Below are positions 22,301-26,037 of a DNA stretch of 32,392 nucleotides, in pieces. The position numbers and the translations under genes are program-made. The DNA is from Gammaproteobacteria bacterium (lineage in GTDB: Bacteria; Pseudomonadota; Gammaproteobacteria; S012-40): contig JAOUJM010000026.1 of assembly GCA_029883265.1 (NCBI GenBank), positions 1 through 32,392 on the forward strand, read 5' to 3'. Each line of letters starts with the position of its first letter. Position 1 is the stretch's first letter. The notes under the pieces were generated by a model, which saw only the letters and a list, made by a program, of their open reading frames with translations, ran no database searches and was not told where the DNA came from.

Positions 22301-22312
22301 GATAGTAGCCAT
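4301..22312 (-). CDS. Giant Rhs/YD-repeat protein with LysM and C-terminal lysozyme-like domain
   Basis: About 6003 residues, several times the usual Rhs length of 1300-2000. I chose the ATG at 22312 (MATIIGG) over an upstream TTG because TGAGGAA lies just before it. Order: N-terminal cap with VIRTYNSRG (about residue 62); YD repeats (about 140-3645); beta-rich fibronectin-like insertion (about 3650-4160); YD repeats (about 4200-4900); two related 65-residue helical repeats (about 4980-5140); LysM 1 (about 5167-5216); Ala/Gly/Val hydrophobic stretch (about 5250-5330); LysM 2 (about 5690-5734); C-terminal domain (about 5770-6003). The last domain has TAETSNWD with a likely catalytic Glu-5808, then ALGLGQFLPGTW, the pattern of lytic transglycosylases and lysozymes (GH23-like). 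YD shells usually encapsulate a C-terminal toxin, so I infer a peptidoglycan-cutting antibacterial effector. There is no signal peptide, PAAR or VgrG domain, so the export route is unknown. Confidence 0.85.
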   Translation of the reverse strand: MATIIGGYDTGLLDSSLFLLNRDDQTQLGSSNGDEDIFVNVSNGNLVIRHTDGYLPSQGEDFSVIRTYNSRGTLDENLAEGWNISTPMTLEQITANEIRISNWDSSQFRFYYDSATDTFTSVDGAGSYETIVKGDFDYHRMSMKNNGDMVWNTETVTGYTLTRADQSILYFDVNGSLIQSVDTNGNIIQYEYQSNRLTRVLDDTGHVISYTYEGSNLTQISDENGNVLVTYEYNQNGLHRVIDREGHITEYTYFMDGSLSSIRFPTDVNTDERIVRFEYQASKKDMTSKTPLLSSIIDAQGNETRFSYDLASGNWSQYAGGTTWVTNALGIERAESNDSVSVQWRIENGYYAQWDQKSYDDGLFLDANGNYVFDQARWDSYVHQVDEILHNHAVSYSYDENGAITQVTNAKTIDGVVVYDYQTQYVYDDQENLIAIVDANGYAITHSDDPYWRDQRKQLGFIDAAGEGKQVANLTTEDIEQLNAFFTTQLHYDEHGNLIRREDNQDNVTEFTYTDFNKLATETHAMGYALTQSNEELYQEKRSELGYSALVEQLSDADKQALLALHTIYYSYDQNQNLIEILAQGSDITRFEYDEFGNVTRQIRFLDATDLVDPSKQQVTQYFYDAYGNNIKTIEANAWLLIQSDDEYWRDLRAELGVVDGNNNGKWRAQITPLEEAYLISHFTSYNSYDLFGNRLTHTDGNGGVTHFTYDNDNRLTSVTNPEGHATFYQYDAVGNRIGVTDVNGHTVVYVYNKNNQLISVIDPSENDPAQDRTTNYKYDVVGNRTAVTDAEGNTTNYVFREDNRLLEILTPMVSHDGTTVSYQTSYEYDAIGNRIAVNDNNGYVTEYVYNNAGLLVQQTDPEGNITQYRYDANFNQVQVIIGVQLPEQQRRILSYVYDEEDQLVAQLDALGNRKTIEHDAVGNIIRVVDENGQERRFAYDHQNRFITEYRAPTTDPVTGLTVEHSVNHYFDGENNQIATRDENGQLTRFTFDKNNRVVMISDANDIETVFEYDGRNNRTAVHIGVQAHVDETTGSIVFDDVSQSSTTRYTYDEFNQVVSKVDGVGNALTSSDSPLYVTMRQALGYIDSSTGQGKLVAQLSDLEKAQLKALYTERYAYDRTGNLIETSNHLGHVATKEYDALHRLIAEVNENGEKIRLSYDGNNNLIKTTDAVGDKLISSDEFYYQDIRAAHGYSKYASALSDADKAALLALYSTQFEYDGNNRISNVIDPLGVVTQRVFDNVGNLVSETVSAGTLEAQTTTYQYDLNNRLIQQTDAEGNPVYFEYDAVGNRTRSVDARGFATQYIYDQENRVIQIIDPSNHTTTYQYDGVGNRLSIIDARGGLTSMAFDPTNRMISSTDAQGRITQFEYDARSNLITQTTAFGTTDQQTTQFEYDAENNLRAVIDAHGNKTVNDYDRVYNQISVTDANGHQTQYAFDAVNRVIEVIDALGGKTTYQYDANGNQISITDANGYAIISSNDAYYQTLRQSMGYTDSTGAGLLVDQLTVEQKDALLNAYTSSFNYDNRNQVIKRVSASGVVSTYTYDAHLNQTDIVVGAGTSAAQQTSFVFDKNNRLVTTTNAFGNALISKDTAYYRILRVELGYAALTSDLTDAQKAAIAEQYSTHQTYDENGNVIQVTDSLDRVTSYEYDENNQVIRIIEPMGHALATSNADYIQVMRVNMGFAADSQQLSSEQQLQLQLYYATSFNYDEVGNRSQIIDAQGNITTQYFNSNNELSVSVDSLGFATAYFYDNNGNLIKEVRYQQAIDNTFDPAQQPVLIESTGDQVIRYGYDVTNRLVRSIDANGYVTDHLYDNTQNIIATVHHADAVVVDSAVSINAQVVSASAHDRTTSFVYDSKDQLVEKLDAEGYLTHYQYDALGNRTTLVRFEDASDLVDLTKQQVMRYQYDDMNRMTHVTNAAGITAESIYDQFGNKIRVTHGANTEASRTTYFAYDDMNRQIETRNAAGIITRFEYDSENQRRLVYEAWDQPEQRISQTVYDENGQVRQLIFADGTSKHFQYDAAGNRTVIIDANGHETRYVYDSKNQLSQIVAADGSVTRYEYDAYGNAVQVIDALGQTTTQYFNKLNQLSVLVNADGSVVKYEYDAFGNRISETRFANRLAAEVDPNTLPTVIASENDQTRFFVFDHTGNLVRSVDSLGHVVEYQYDEMGNQTQIHAYANSVNVTDYAQARDLELTPSALDHLQQFEYDNVGKLSLTTDAEGYSTRYQYDVFGNTTLIESGLYLLDSNDPNYDSSKINLAHPTQVQYSYDELNRLVSMQDSLNVVTNYQYDKLGNRIAIIEGANTDQSRQWSFSYDEMNRMVSKTDPAGIVTQFEYDLAGQQTAIIEAYGLPSQRVTQFSYDELGRLIQQTHADQTITQFQYNGTGQLVQKTDAVGTADQRLTTFNYDAMNRMIEETIAAGSTDALTTIHQYDSFGNRVLTTIAPNTVDALTTTQVFDNRNQMIAQTNGIGATTIYSYDAFGNLIQQSITDRNSGITQATQMQYDGRNLLVSTSDANNVTTLMRYDAAGNLIDQTVAANTSDAVVTAFSYDQANRLVEKVIDPDGLALSTQLAYDVYGNLVSETRGGVTRNTEYDVMNHALVVTDGEGFSTSFAYDVFGNQTSITLGQYLVSPGDANYDANKALLAHETTTRFAYDAMNRQTFMVDSLGVVTKYDYDARGNKIEDTQAYAYLAPTDSVIEANMVRISSVQTEVLFTDARTFRYEYNLRDQIVNTIQPNGTVAHTDYNDAGLQCQKILDHGEGKLNVTTQYFYDASGQVQFIVDPMGHVTHFEYDDFGNLIAETKGLALDGNNQPSTALTTDARTTRYSYDLANRKTAEIIDPNGLAITTQYEYDQRGNSIAIVDANGNRGESAYDKADRLIWQRNGEGDIKTFDYDARSNRIAEHFFAIDGSSLLRGELPTIDAKDKTVRYQFDNNDRLISRTDARGIINTLQYDAVGNLVLNIENANNWNGEAARVRKNEYNHANVVVTQYEHMGLDQAGEPVFIDGVTVKTDYEYDAVYNLIEKNVLNTWYNTLVEPATRVEQVQTTQFKYDLNNRITERAIDPNGLNIRTGYRYDALGNTVAEISANGFAVSGHLTGSARDSLLAQYTTYTFYDAASRAIYQVEPHGFVQESQYDAVGNQVKTIQYAHAINVLSIADGNLPNVTPNAEHDRTVVMSYDKANRMISSQLDAVENFVLDGQGGYTAEIISPTATNIYDKVGNKIVEIDPNGNKTYFYYDANGQITARLDAEGYFVRMEYDAFGNMTREDIFLEKQSITESEALTLNTDTFVPVGDSRTTEHVYDLGNNAIKTVLPSSSLFVDGQEITARGEVDRTFDAFGNILTETNIHLAEENSPYYTVRAYDVAGRLTLEVLPSAVELLQTDDEYAIEHRKQLGIVNADGSGKQLSQLSDADHAQIQTIFSTHYQYDAAGNLREKDQGGRLTTFEYDLNNRMTHMHMPHYTKVDVDVNGNVITTENYRIVASMSYDANDNIVSETRVDGTRLRHQYDRANRKTASIEENGTYTEYGYSLSGEALFSHTYWNTTSFQFPQKPQVNATHDQRTEYVRDRIGRIVEERQLGDLADVHDDRVSTTAFDANGNKVEMTDARGYQTTFFYNGLNQVVGTVNPNGGVSATTYDARGQVLATQTGGWNAPTFDNNQINHTLATSDGALIEWSTDHATDSAVYVRKAGSSDAWVRYGVEGQYSRTHSIALKGLSADTQYEYYVQSSDAFGYTITTDTQTFRTLTDIQAIAVRDLTQLADGSYQLVVDFVPPVGALNVSLLTGQTGSDSQTLIAAQTQSVQAQGDGSYTAHVNVSSLDGIGFQIQWTDSQGQVFNTNVESLQQQQVLDIFNGTVSTQAGSTSGVYDINTTWNLDLAQVDTYIQSYTDELGNPYTQTHHKVYVAYLPAGSTDEPSFQRADYNELSGKFELNYLDIPEGAYDVYFQYFNKDGDIVEYDSVRLLSLANVDESYQRLKLNFPYAESESTTLQFSYRSVGSSEWADLDVANISGDVINLSMLAEGDYEYQAVLSENGQVLRNAQGSFRLTELANMGSLVDATAPDQAVLHSVLDNQFSIDSLLPLNAGESLSLAITDSDGQTTHYPFDAATFDLDQLAVGHYQLHIVKTLTEQIETVHTDENGVEYTEVQTVVSTLNDISGSITVSALQLHSAEESQLTGLRYATTYQVNEQSTVPVNFTTTGDASSTDYVYHYYDQNGNRIFSNEKGGVWTRYFYDESGNLTKEVRFKYQDPSTGNFVDQVVNLSVRPSLEQLQQNYAAAVDAASQGLDTIRVTTMEYDATNQKRAEETHSQTHGTVRDEWYYDAFNNVILEIAQKGVVGVEQRTAHVFDGMNQQTMVNHGELQFFDTAGNSFSAEVTLHMTYDEQGNQSTKTDAGGYTTKFYHNDLGRLEKEWDAKGSLETKYFYDSLGRISNKHYKDLDTGALRINQYQYDSFDQVTMYVDAMNGVTKMEYDKGGNLVSKLDAVGYKKWIEASADDKDQVLADYTEHFEYDADNRVIKRIDRLDKEWLTAYDAYGTKVSETDGNGRVTSYEIGAYGQILSMTIRMDEAHGNMQGDRLYQEFNEYDWLGQKITITDTRGKYDRYVYNDADQVASLTRVARDSSSVDADQTVDYIYDAAGRVIEETLTRDSIQLHHQQNTYNRHGWLTGVNSDMNYEGGVTTSYDQVGVVYRYDQNGNRVAIQKYINGMLEQENRYGYDQNGRFITIESGDGAGYVFQYDAFGNRISENKNGNTITYQYDHNGRVISSSANEQWQYDANGNVTYKRNASGTGTSNAYDRLNRNTYTNSSGQKTYTYFDGAGNAYKTRTIADDSKFSEVTRFDVLYKTLSKTIEDSWAEDTDGLTGKTHYAYDLNSQLHRIYGSSGGMRYFAYNNEGKILNRHNDYSGSNEVLQDIGYMLTANVDPDGTYSFETESLRQQFGLEVFGRSGLAGAWDKLASYLYVDGNQVADSERSLRLDRRTITADENYRVFNNDFVRSYSFNDWDIVLHEDGNLDKEATALNVINMVYYEYSGYTEYQKAMALNYVVSLLPDTIVEGDEFVLENHFMLDYGDIAYDDQGSVDLTATATNIARRIYGGIRGYYDLTEKAQASIIEYVKNQLPQQLEAGSALKLDNYILILDELSSSEASKADYTYQKISASGSQPGISAQTHTVNTGETLQAVSSAYFGSPSYWYLIAEANNLQGTEELKAGTTLLIPNVAANSINNKESYKMYSESEIIGSESPYIQVKQKKLEWWQKLVMVLVVIIVVAATIATAGAAAAVAGAAWAAAGGLAAAGVLGTVAAVGLLLVTAVAIAAGGYAIGYATSALTQGIEKAAGLREDYDRDAMKDMGQSFAITALAGALGTWATAAETSYLVKGITKATIEVGRQYAKGRDDKEGFNLSYSNIVMAALPDTLSMFSSEKLGWAKTLVNEHKSAVTKGLEMIEKAVRPGDENKVNLIDWIELAGATVEGLDGVGDISSPDVHQQLKAIARESIFIAAGSMVAEHYQEGAGFNYFSNKMGSVIGESAMVQGAIKATADRLGVTKAAKWLGGNFVSGVQALVDMAKGPEPAMAGMAAGLASAVVKPGTGIPEWKLKGYSDGKVAGNQGALLPNQSDTPKTDWGDSTEATLWMASLIGNQPEEGTFGEGHIYEGVQYQEIDSDQPVGENVTEQAKAVAAGPAPIESKNGGYEIKKGDTLSKIAKAHGVSVQELVTLNGIEDANKIYVGKTLQVPSVSKESKAYPSEEPNIAKGTGKVVQAPTHSVKGNAKIIVSKIVQQKAMTFKADLEFAEKRSGTGMKTIATLVTAETSNWDTHARPYNSRGEKLSEALGLGQFLPGTWKNIAEKQGTYLNEKAKELGLVNEKNQIVEGKEDTLLRLRTVPRIALTSIGEHSASNLEKMIDRDLISKSASEKDKSKMIYLAHHEGLEGATVFLTGKSPYPSVKLDQTRATKLLEGNVGKRKASILLNKSENNAPEAYRMWLNSYIDKKIDPSIFNFLEKGNK
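12025..20985 (-). repeat. Nine copies of a helical insert between YD repeats of the giant Rhs protein
   Basis: At nine places the YD chain is interrupted by a related insert of about 40-50 residues. It begins S-x-D-x-x-Y-x-x-x-R-x-x-LG, may have a short Gly-rich turn, then reads QLSDADKAALLALY-like helix before the next YD motif. Approximate positions: 20840-20985, 20605-20730, 20255-20395, 18970-19110, 18665-18787, 17755-17890, 17430-17560, 17195-17320 and 12025-12175. It is predicted helical, unlike the beta-strand YD units, and is diverged between copies, so the copies are old. Confidence 0.75.
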
Positions 22313-22685
22313 TTCTAATTCCTCATTGAGTCTTTTTCTAAAAAATTGCAACTTTCCGCTACAACTTTGCTAACCTAACTTTTCCAGTGAAATAGTTTTT
22401 TGTTTATGAAACGACGCACCGATCACAAGAATACTGTGACAAATGTCATGATTTTTTGTGCAGGAGAGCTAGGGATAGTTGTTTGGGCGAGTGGACGACG
22501 GAAATGCAGCGCTGTCCAATGAATCACAACCACGATTAAAACAAGACAAATAAGCAGATTCTTACTAAACTGTGATTCACATCTCACTTTTTTGATATAC
22601 AACACTCAGAAAAGATGGACATTCTAAGTAAGACAATGCCGCTATCCTTGAATCAAACGATTAGAATATTGCATGGGGTTTTATT
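22313..22685. promoter_or_regulatory. Divergent intergenic region between giant rhs and TPR gene
   Basis: No gene is supported in these 373 bases. The region must hold the promoters of both divergent genes. A 9-base inverted repeat, TGAATCACA (22520-22528) and TGTGATTCA (22571-22579), could be an operator. A TGAGGAA ribosome site precedes the rhs ATG, and a GGGG run precedes the TPR ATG. I found no convincing -35/-10 pair. Confidence 0.4.
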
Positions 22686-23276
22686 ATGTCATTACAGAAC
22701 TATGAAGCATTTGATAACGACGAGCTTCTTAATCTTGCCCTAGACGCTTCGCGTAAGGAAGATTTTCAAAAGTCCTTAGAATTGCTAAAAGCAGTTATTG
22801 GACAAGATGATAAAAATGCAAAAGCACATTATTTGTTGGGTGCCGTGCATGCGCAACTTAGCTTATATGATAAAGCCGTTGATGACTTAGCCCGTGCACT
22901 CGATATTGATCCTAACTTGGACTCGGCTCGTTTCCAACTCGGATTATTATTTATTAGTTCACATCGATTAGATGATGCTATTCAGGTATGGGAAAAACTC
23001 GATCGCTTAGGTGATGACAATCCACTGGTGTTGTTCAAGACGGGCTTGGTTCATTTGGCAAATGATGAATATGATCAATGCATTCGTTTGCTCGAGCAAG
23101 GTATCGAAAAGAATAACATATTGGAATCGCTCAATAACGATATGCGAAAAATAATGGCATCTGCGCAAAGTGCACTGGATGGCACGTCAAGCAATACCAG
23201 TGACGATGCAACCGGTGTTCAACGACATGTATTTTTATCGTCATATGAAAACCAAGATGACAAAAAGAATGACTAG
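22686..23276 (+). CDS. TPR-repeat protein
   Basis: This 196-residue protein consists of tetratricopeptide helices. The clearest units are around residues 12-45, 46-79 (AHYLLGAVHAQLSLYDKAVDDLARALDIDP) and 80-113 (ARFQLGLLF...), with a weaker one to about 150. The last 45 residues are Ser/Asn/Asp-rich and look disordered. There is no signal peptide, so it is cytoplasmic. TPR proteins act as binding platforms. Its position, divergent from the giant rhs gene and directly before another small gene, makes it a possible chaperone or adaptor for effector folding or delivery, which is inferred from context only. The ATG is preceded by ATGGGG about eight bases upstream. The stop is 24 bases before the next gene, so the two probably form an operon. 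Confidence 0.75.
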   Translation: MSLQNYEAFDNDELLNLALDASRKEDFQKSLELLKAVIGQDDKNAKAHYLLGAVHAQLSLYDKAVDDLARALDIDPNLDSARFQLGLLFISSHRLDDAIQVWEKLDRLGDDNPLVLFKTGLVHLANDEYDQCIRLLEQGIEKNNILESLNNDMRKIMASAQSALDGTSSNTSDDATGVQRHVFLSSYENQDDKKND

Positions 23277-23300
23277 TAACGCACATTAGCATTAATTATT

Positions 23301-23687
23301 ATGGAACGGATATTTAGATCAAATCAGGGCCTATCCAGCATCAATCAAGTTGTTGAGGCTCTGCGCCAACAGATTGCTGGCAAAGAAAAAGTCGACAGCC
23401 GCGATGGTAACACTCGAATTAGTAAAAAACGGCAGACTGAAAAGCTGTCAATTGAACAACTTGAGCAAAGCATCATAAATCGTATTAAACAAATCCCAGC
23501 TGATGCCGTCGCACGTGATGAACAAATCTCACAAGTGTTTATTGGTTCGATACTCGCTTGGGAATTTGGTGATGCATTTCTACAAGATGCAATGTTTGTC
23601 GACATTATGAGTGACGTGATGGATATGATTGCGAGCAATGACTCATTAAAAAAGACATTCCGAGATTTTATCCAGTCACTCAGTTGA
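23301..23687 (+). CDS. Unknown protein truncated by an IS3-family end
   Basis: The 128 residues have a charged, Gln/Lys-rich N-terminal half and a helical C-terminal half (VFIGSILAWEFGDAF and later). I do not recognise the family. The TGA stop at 23685-23687 is the first three bases of the IS3 terminal repeat (TGATCTTCCCCAAC), so the natural C terminus is missing and the insertion supplies the stop. The gene follows the TPR gene in the same direction after 24 bases. Its start has only a weak ribosome site. Since the rest is not seen beyond the IS fragment, it may be non-functional. Confidence 0.65.
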   Translation: MERIFRSNQGLSSINQVVEALRQQIAGKEKVDSRDGNTRISKKRQTEKLSIEQLEQSIINRIKQIPADAVARDEQISQVFIGSILAWEFGDAFLQDAMFVDIMSDVMDMIASNDSLKKTFRDFIQSLS

Positions 23688-24201
23688 TCTTCCCCAACAA
23701 AATCGGACACCCAATCAAGCAACATTTGCATTTTGCTCTTCAAACATCATCGGTGGCATATAGCCAATGGTACTATGGCGGCGGTGCCGGTTGTAATCCA
23801 CTTCAATGTATTCAAATATTACACGCTTGAGTTGTTCGCGGGTAGCAAACTGTTCACCGTGAATGGCTTTTACTTTTAGTGTATGAAAAAAACTTACAGT
23901 GACAGCGTTATACCCCAAGAGCAGGCTGCGCGCTCATAGCAACATCCTTTCGCACTCATACTACCAATTAGCTCATGATCTTTGAGCATCTGTTGATAGT
24001 CGTTCGAACAATATTGACTTCCACGATCACTATGAACAATGACTTGCGTGGGAAAATCCCGTCGCCATAAGGCCATGGTTAGCGCATCACAAATCAATGC
24101 GGCATTGATGCGCCTCGATATCGACCAACCAATCACTGCACGAGAATACAAATCAATAATCGTCGCCAAATAAAGCCAGCCTTCTTGGGTCCACAAGTAC
24201 G
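23685..24201 (-). mobile_element. IS3-family insertion sequence fragment (transposase 3' end and right end)
   Basis: The right terminal repeat is at 23685-23711 (plus strand TGATCTTCCCCAACAAAATC and on to GGACACC), the usual IS3-family form. The orfB coding part reads inward from it on the minus strand. The left part of the element (orfA, first half of orfB, left end) is absent: a group II intron fragment sits where orfB should continue, and beyond it is unrelated sequence. Confidence 0.85.
23715..24201 (-). pseudogene. IS3-family transposase OrfB (rve integrase core), broken
   Basis: The integrase core is clear: [26 protein letters not shown], then [11 protein letters not shown] with the second catalytic Asp, then a C-terminal SFFHTLKVK and YNRHRRHSTIGYMPP. 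Four faults show. The first catalytic Asp (DVTY block) is lost where the group II intron fragment joins. A 23-base insertion (23911-23933) follows GCCYE and shifts the frame. The normal catalytic Glu before SFFHTLK reads Val (NAVTVSFF). No N-terminal half is present. The enzyme cannot be active. Confidence 0.85.
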
Positions 24202-24241
24202 GTTGAGTAGACCGAGGGAATTTCACCCTCAGCCCCTCCAA

Positions 24242-24275
24242 GAACTGTACGTGAACGTCTCCGCTCATACAGCTC
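24242..24275 (-). ncRNA. Group II intron domain V
   Basis: This 34-base hairpin has the standard domain V layout on the minus strand. GAGC at the 5' end holds the catalytic AGC triad, ten base pairs follow, then a two-base bulge on the 3' side, four pairs, and a GAGA tetraloop of GNRA type. It is the most conserved part of the ribozyme and appears undamaged, although the intron is incomplete. Confidence 0.85.
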
Positions 24276-25105
24276 CTACCACGTCACCGCCTGGAAATAC
24301 CGCTAGCCTCCAATGAATAAACAGGTTTGGATTCGCACGAGAAATGCGATTGATATAATCTCTTGCTAACCTTTTATGCTCGGCAAATCTTTTGAATTTT
24401 CGCCTAACCCACCTAACAAGGTATTCATTGAAATTACGCCAAATCAATCTTAGTGCTGAAGGATAGAACCGACCATAATAGGTGTTCCAGCCCGATAAGA
24501 TAGGATTAAACATCGATGCAAGATCGACCAAGGTTGTGTCATTCTTCAACTGGACATGCCAGCGGCGAATGGCCTGATTGATCGCTTTCTTTGATGCCTT
24601 GCTTATCGCGGGCAGAAAGTTCGGATGCACTTCGCCTTTCTTGTTTACACACCGTCGTGGACGAAAGGTGTAGCCGAGAAAGTCGAAACGAATGACCGAG
24701 TAGTTACCTTTGCGATTCTTATCTTTGCAGGAGACGATGCTACTTTTGTCGGGATGGATTTCAAGACCACATTTCTTTAGTCTCGCTGTGAGTTTCTTCA
24801 TGACGAGTTCCGCTTGCCGTTTGCTTTTACAATGCAATAAGCCATCATCGGCATAGCGACAAAAGGGTACGTCAGGTAGTTCCCGTCTTACCCAAGTGTC
24901 GAACGCATAGTGTAAAAACAAATTAGCAGCAGTGGACTCGCCACGCCACCTTGAGGGGTTCCGCATATCCGTTGTGTCTTATTACCATTACTATCTTCAA
25001 GCGGCGCTTTTAACCATCGCTTAACATACAATAAGACCCACGGGATATTGCAATGTTTACTGAGTGCTTTCAAAAGAAGGTCATGCCGAATGTTGCAAGA
25101 TACGC
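24265..25105 (-). pseudogene. ltrA: Group II intron reverse transcriptase/maturase, truncated and frameshifted
   Basis: The remaining part starts at NIRHDLLLKALSKHC and runs through the RT palm: CGTPQGGVASPLL, then LFLHYAFDTWVRREL, then CRYADDG with the YADD catalytic motif. It continues to the maturase (GIIM) domain, which ends with NLFIHWRLAVFPGG. There is no HNH endonuclease domain. The N-terminal RT blocks are missing. A one-base deletion near 24930 (CTGCTGCTAATTTG, where GGCT is expected) puts GVASPLL and ANLFLHY in different frames. The stop codon TGA falls inside domain V. Neither piece can encode a working enzyme. Confidence 0.85.
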
Positions 25106-25152
25106 CTTGTTGAATAACATAGTCTTGTATTACACAAACAAAGGACCATGCA

Positions 25153-26004
25153 ATGCATTCAAATACTGACGACGTGATAGATGACAATGAGCGGGCGTTT
25201 TCTACCGTTGTAAAGACGTTATCTCCACCAGTTGAAAAATTCCACCGCATAATTGAACGCTGCAATCAGTCTATTAGCGAACTAGAAAAAGGATTGAAGG
25301 CATTGCAACTGGCCAGTGAAATTTGTCCCGGTTTTTGTCTTTCAGGTGCTTTTGGCAATGCGAGTTGGTATAACGATGACCTATATAACAACAATTTCGA
25401 TAAAATAAGAAAGAATATATATCTAAATACTTGGCATGCTCTATTCGAAGAATCCAATCTTACAACAGTAATGAACCATGAGGACATTAAACATCTCAAG
25501 GAACAAATCGAGAAAGAAGCGCCTGAAGTGGATATCAACATCGTTATTTCCACATTTCAAGAGGCCTTTGCACATCGACACTCAACATTTCAACGAGGAT
25601 TGGTGACAGTCTTTCAAAACCTCTATGCATGCTATAAGTCAAATGATCCATTTCGAATTGAAGATCGTGTAATTATTCATAGCGCACTATGTGAGAGCCT
25701 AATGTACTGGAATCGTGGTCGTGGTGATGAGATTAATGACTTAGCGCGTATATTTCTATTACTCGATGGGTCGGATCCGGGGGCCTTAAGTCGCGAGCAA
25801 CAGTACGATCAACGCCTGCTTAAGCTGATTCGTAACAATCGAAGCAGCAGTGCAGAAAAGCTAATTTCACTCGACTATTTTCGAATACGATGGTATCAAA
25901 ATGGGAATGTTCATTTGTGGTTTCCGCGCCAGGATTTGGTTGATAAGGCTAATAAGATAATCGCGGGCTACTATGGTAATGTGTTGGCACAAAGAGCCAA
26001 ATAG
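25153..26004 (+). CDS. DUF4942 domain protein
   Basis: The protein has 283 residues. The C-terminal two-thirds match what I know of DUF4942: a FQRGLVTVFQNL helix, a FRIEDRVII block (about residues 173-181), and a closing DYFRIRWYQNGNVHLWFPRQDLVDKANKIIAGYYG segment. The family occurs mainly on plasmids, phages and integrative elements, sometimes fused to DNA methyltransferases; its biochemical function is not established. The N-terminal 90 residues are variable. The ATG at 25153 has AAAGGA upstream, and the group II intron similarity ends about 50 bases before it, so the gene looks complete. It suggests that this segment arrived on a mobile element. It precedes another small gene on the same strand. 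Confidence 0.75.
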   Translation: MHSNTDDVIDDNERAFSTVVKTLSPPVEKFHRIIERCNQSISELEKGLKALQLASEICPGFCLSGAFGNASWYNDDLYNNNFDKIRKNIYLNTWHALFEESNLTTVMNHEDIKHLKEQIEKEAPEVDINIVISTFQEAFAHRHSTFQRGLVTVFQNLYACYKSNDPFRIEDRVIIHSALCESLMYWNRGRGDEINDLARIFLLLDGSDPGALSREQQYDQRLLKLIRNNRSSSAEKLISLDYFRIRWYQNGNVHLWFPRQDLVDKANKIIAGYYGNVLAQRAK

Positions 26005-26037
26005 ATAATACTTGATATTAGGATACGACAAACCTAG

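Larger units (their letters stand above)
24202..25105 (-). mobile_element. Group II intron, 3' half, inserted in the IS3 transposase
   Basis: The intron's 3' boundary is CTACTCAAC next to exon CGTAC, on the minus strand at 24202/24201, in the codons for the DVTY motif of the transposase. Domain VI just before it forms a stem GGCTGAGGG / CCCTCGGTC with an unpaired A in CTACTC as likely branch point. Domain V lies at 24242-24275. The reverse transcriptase lies upstream of domain V. The intron's 5' half, including domain I and the RT N terminus, is missing; recognisable RT similarity stops near NIRHDLLLK at about 25100. Confidence 0.85.

Noticed and set aside
22425-22445. CRP-like site TCACA...TGTGA
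   Set aside because: The half-sites are in the wrong order and spacing for CRP (TGTGA-N6-TCACA).
22423-22605. Small minus-strand ORF in the divergent intergenic region
   Set aside because: It lacks a ribosome site, has no recognisable sequence, and lies in the region that must hold two promoters.
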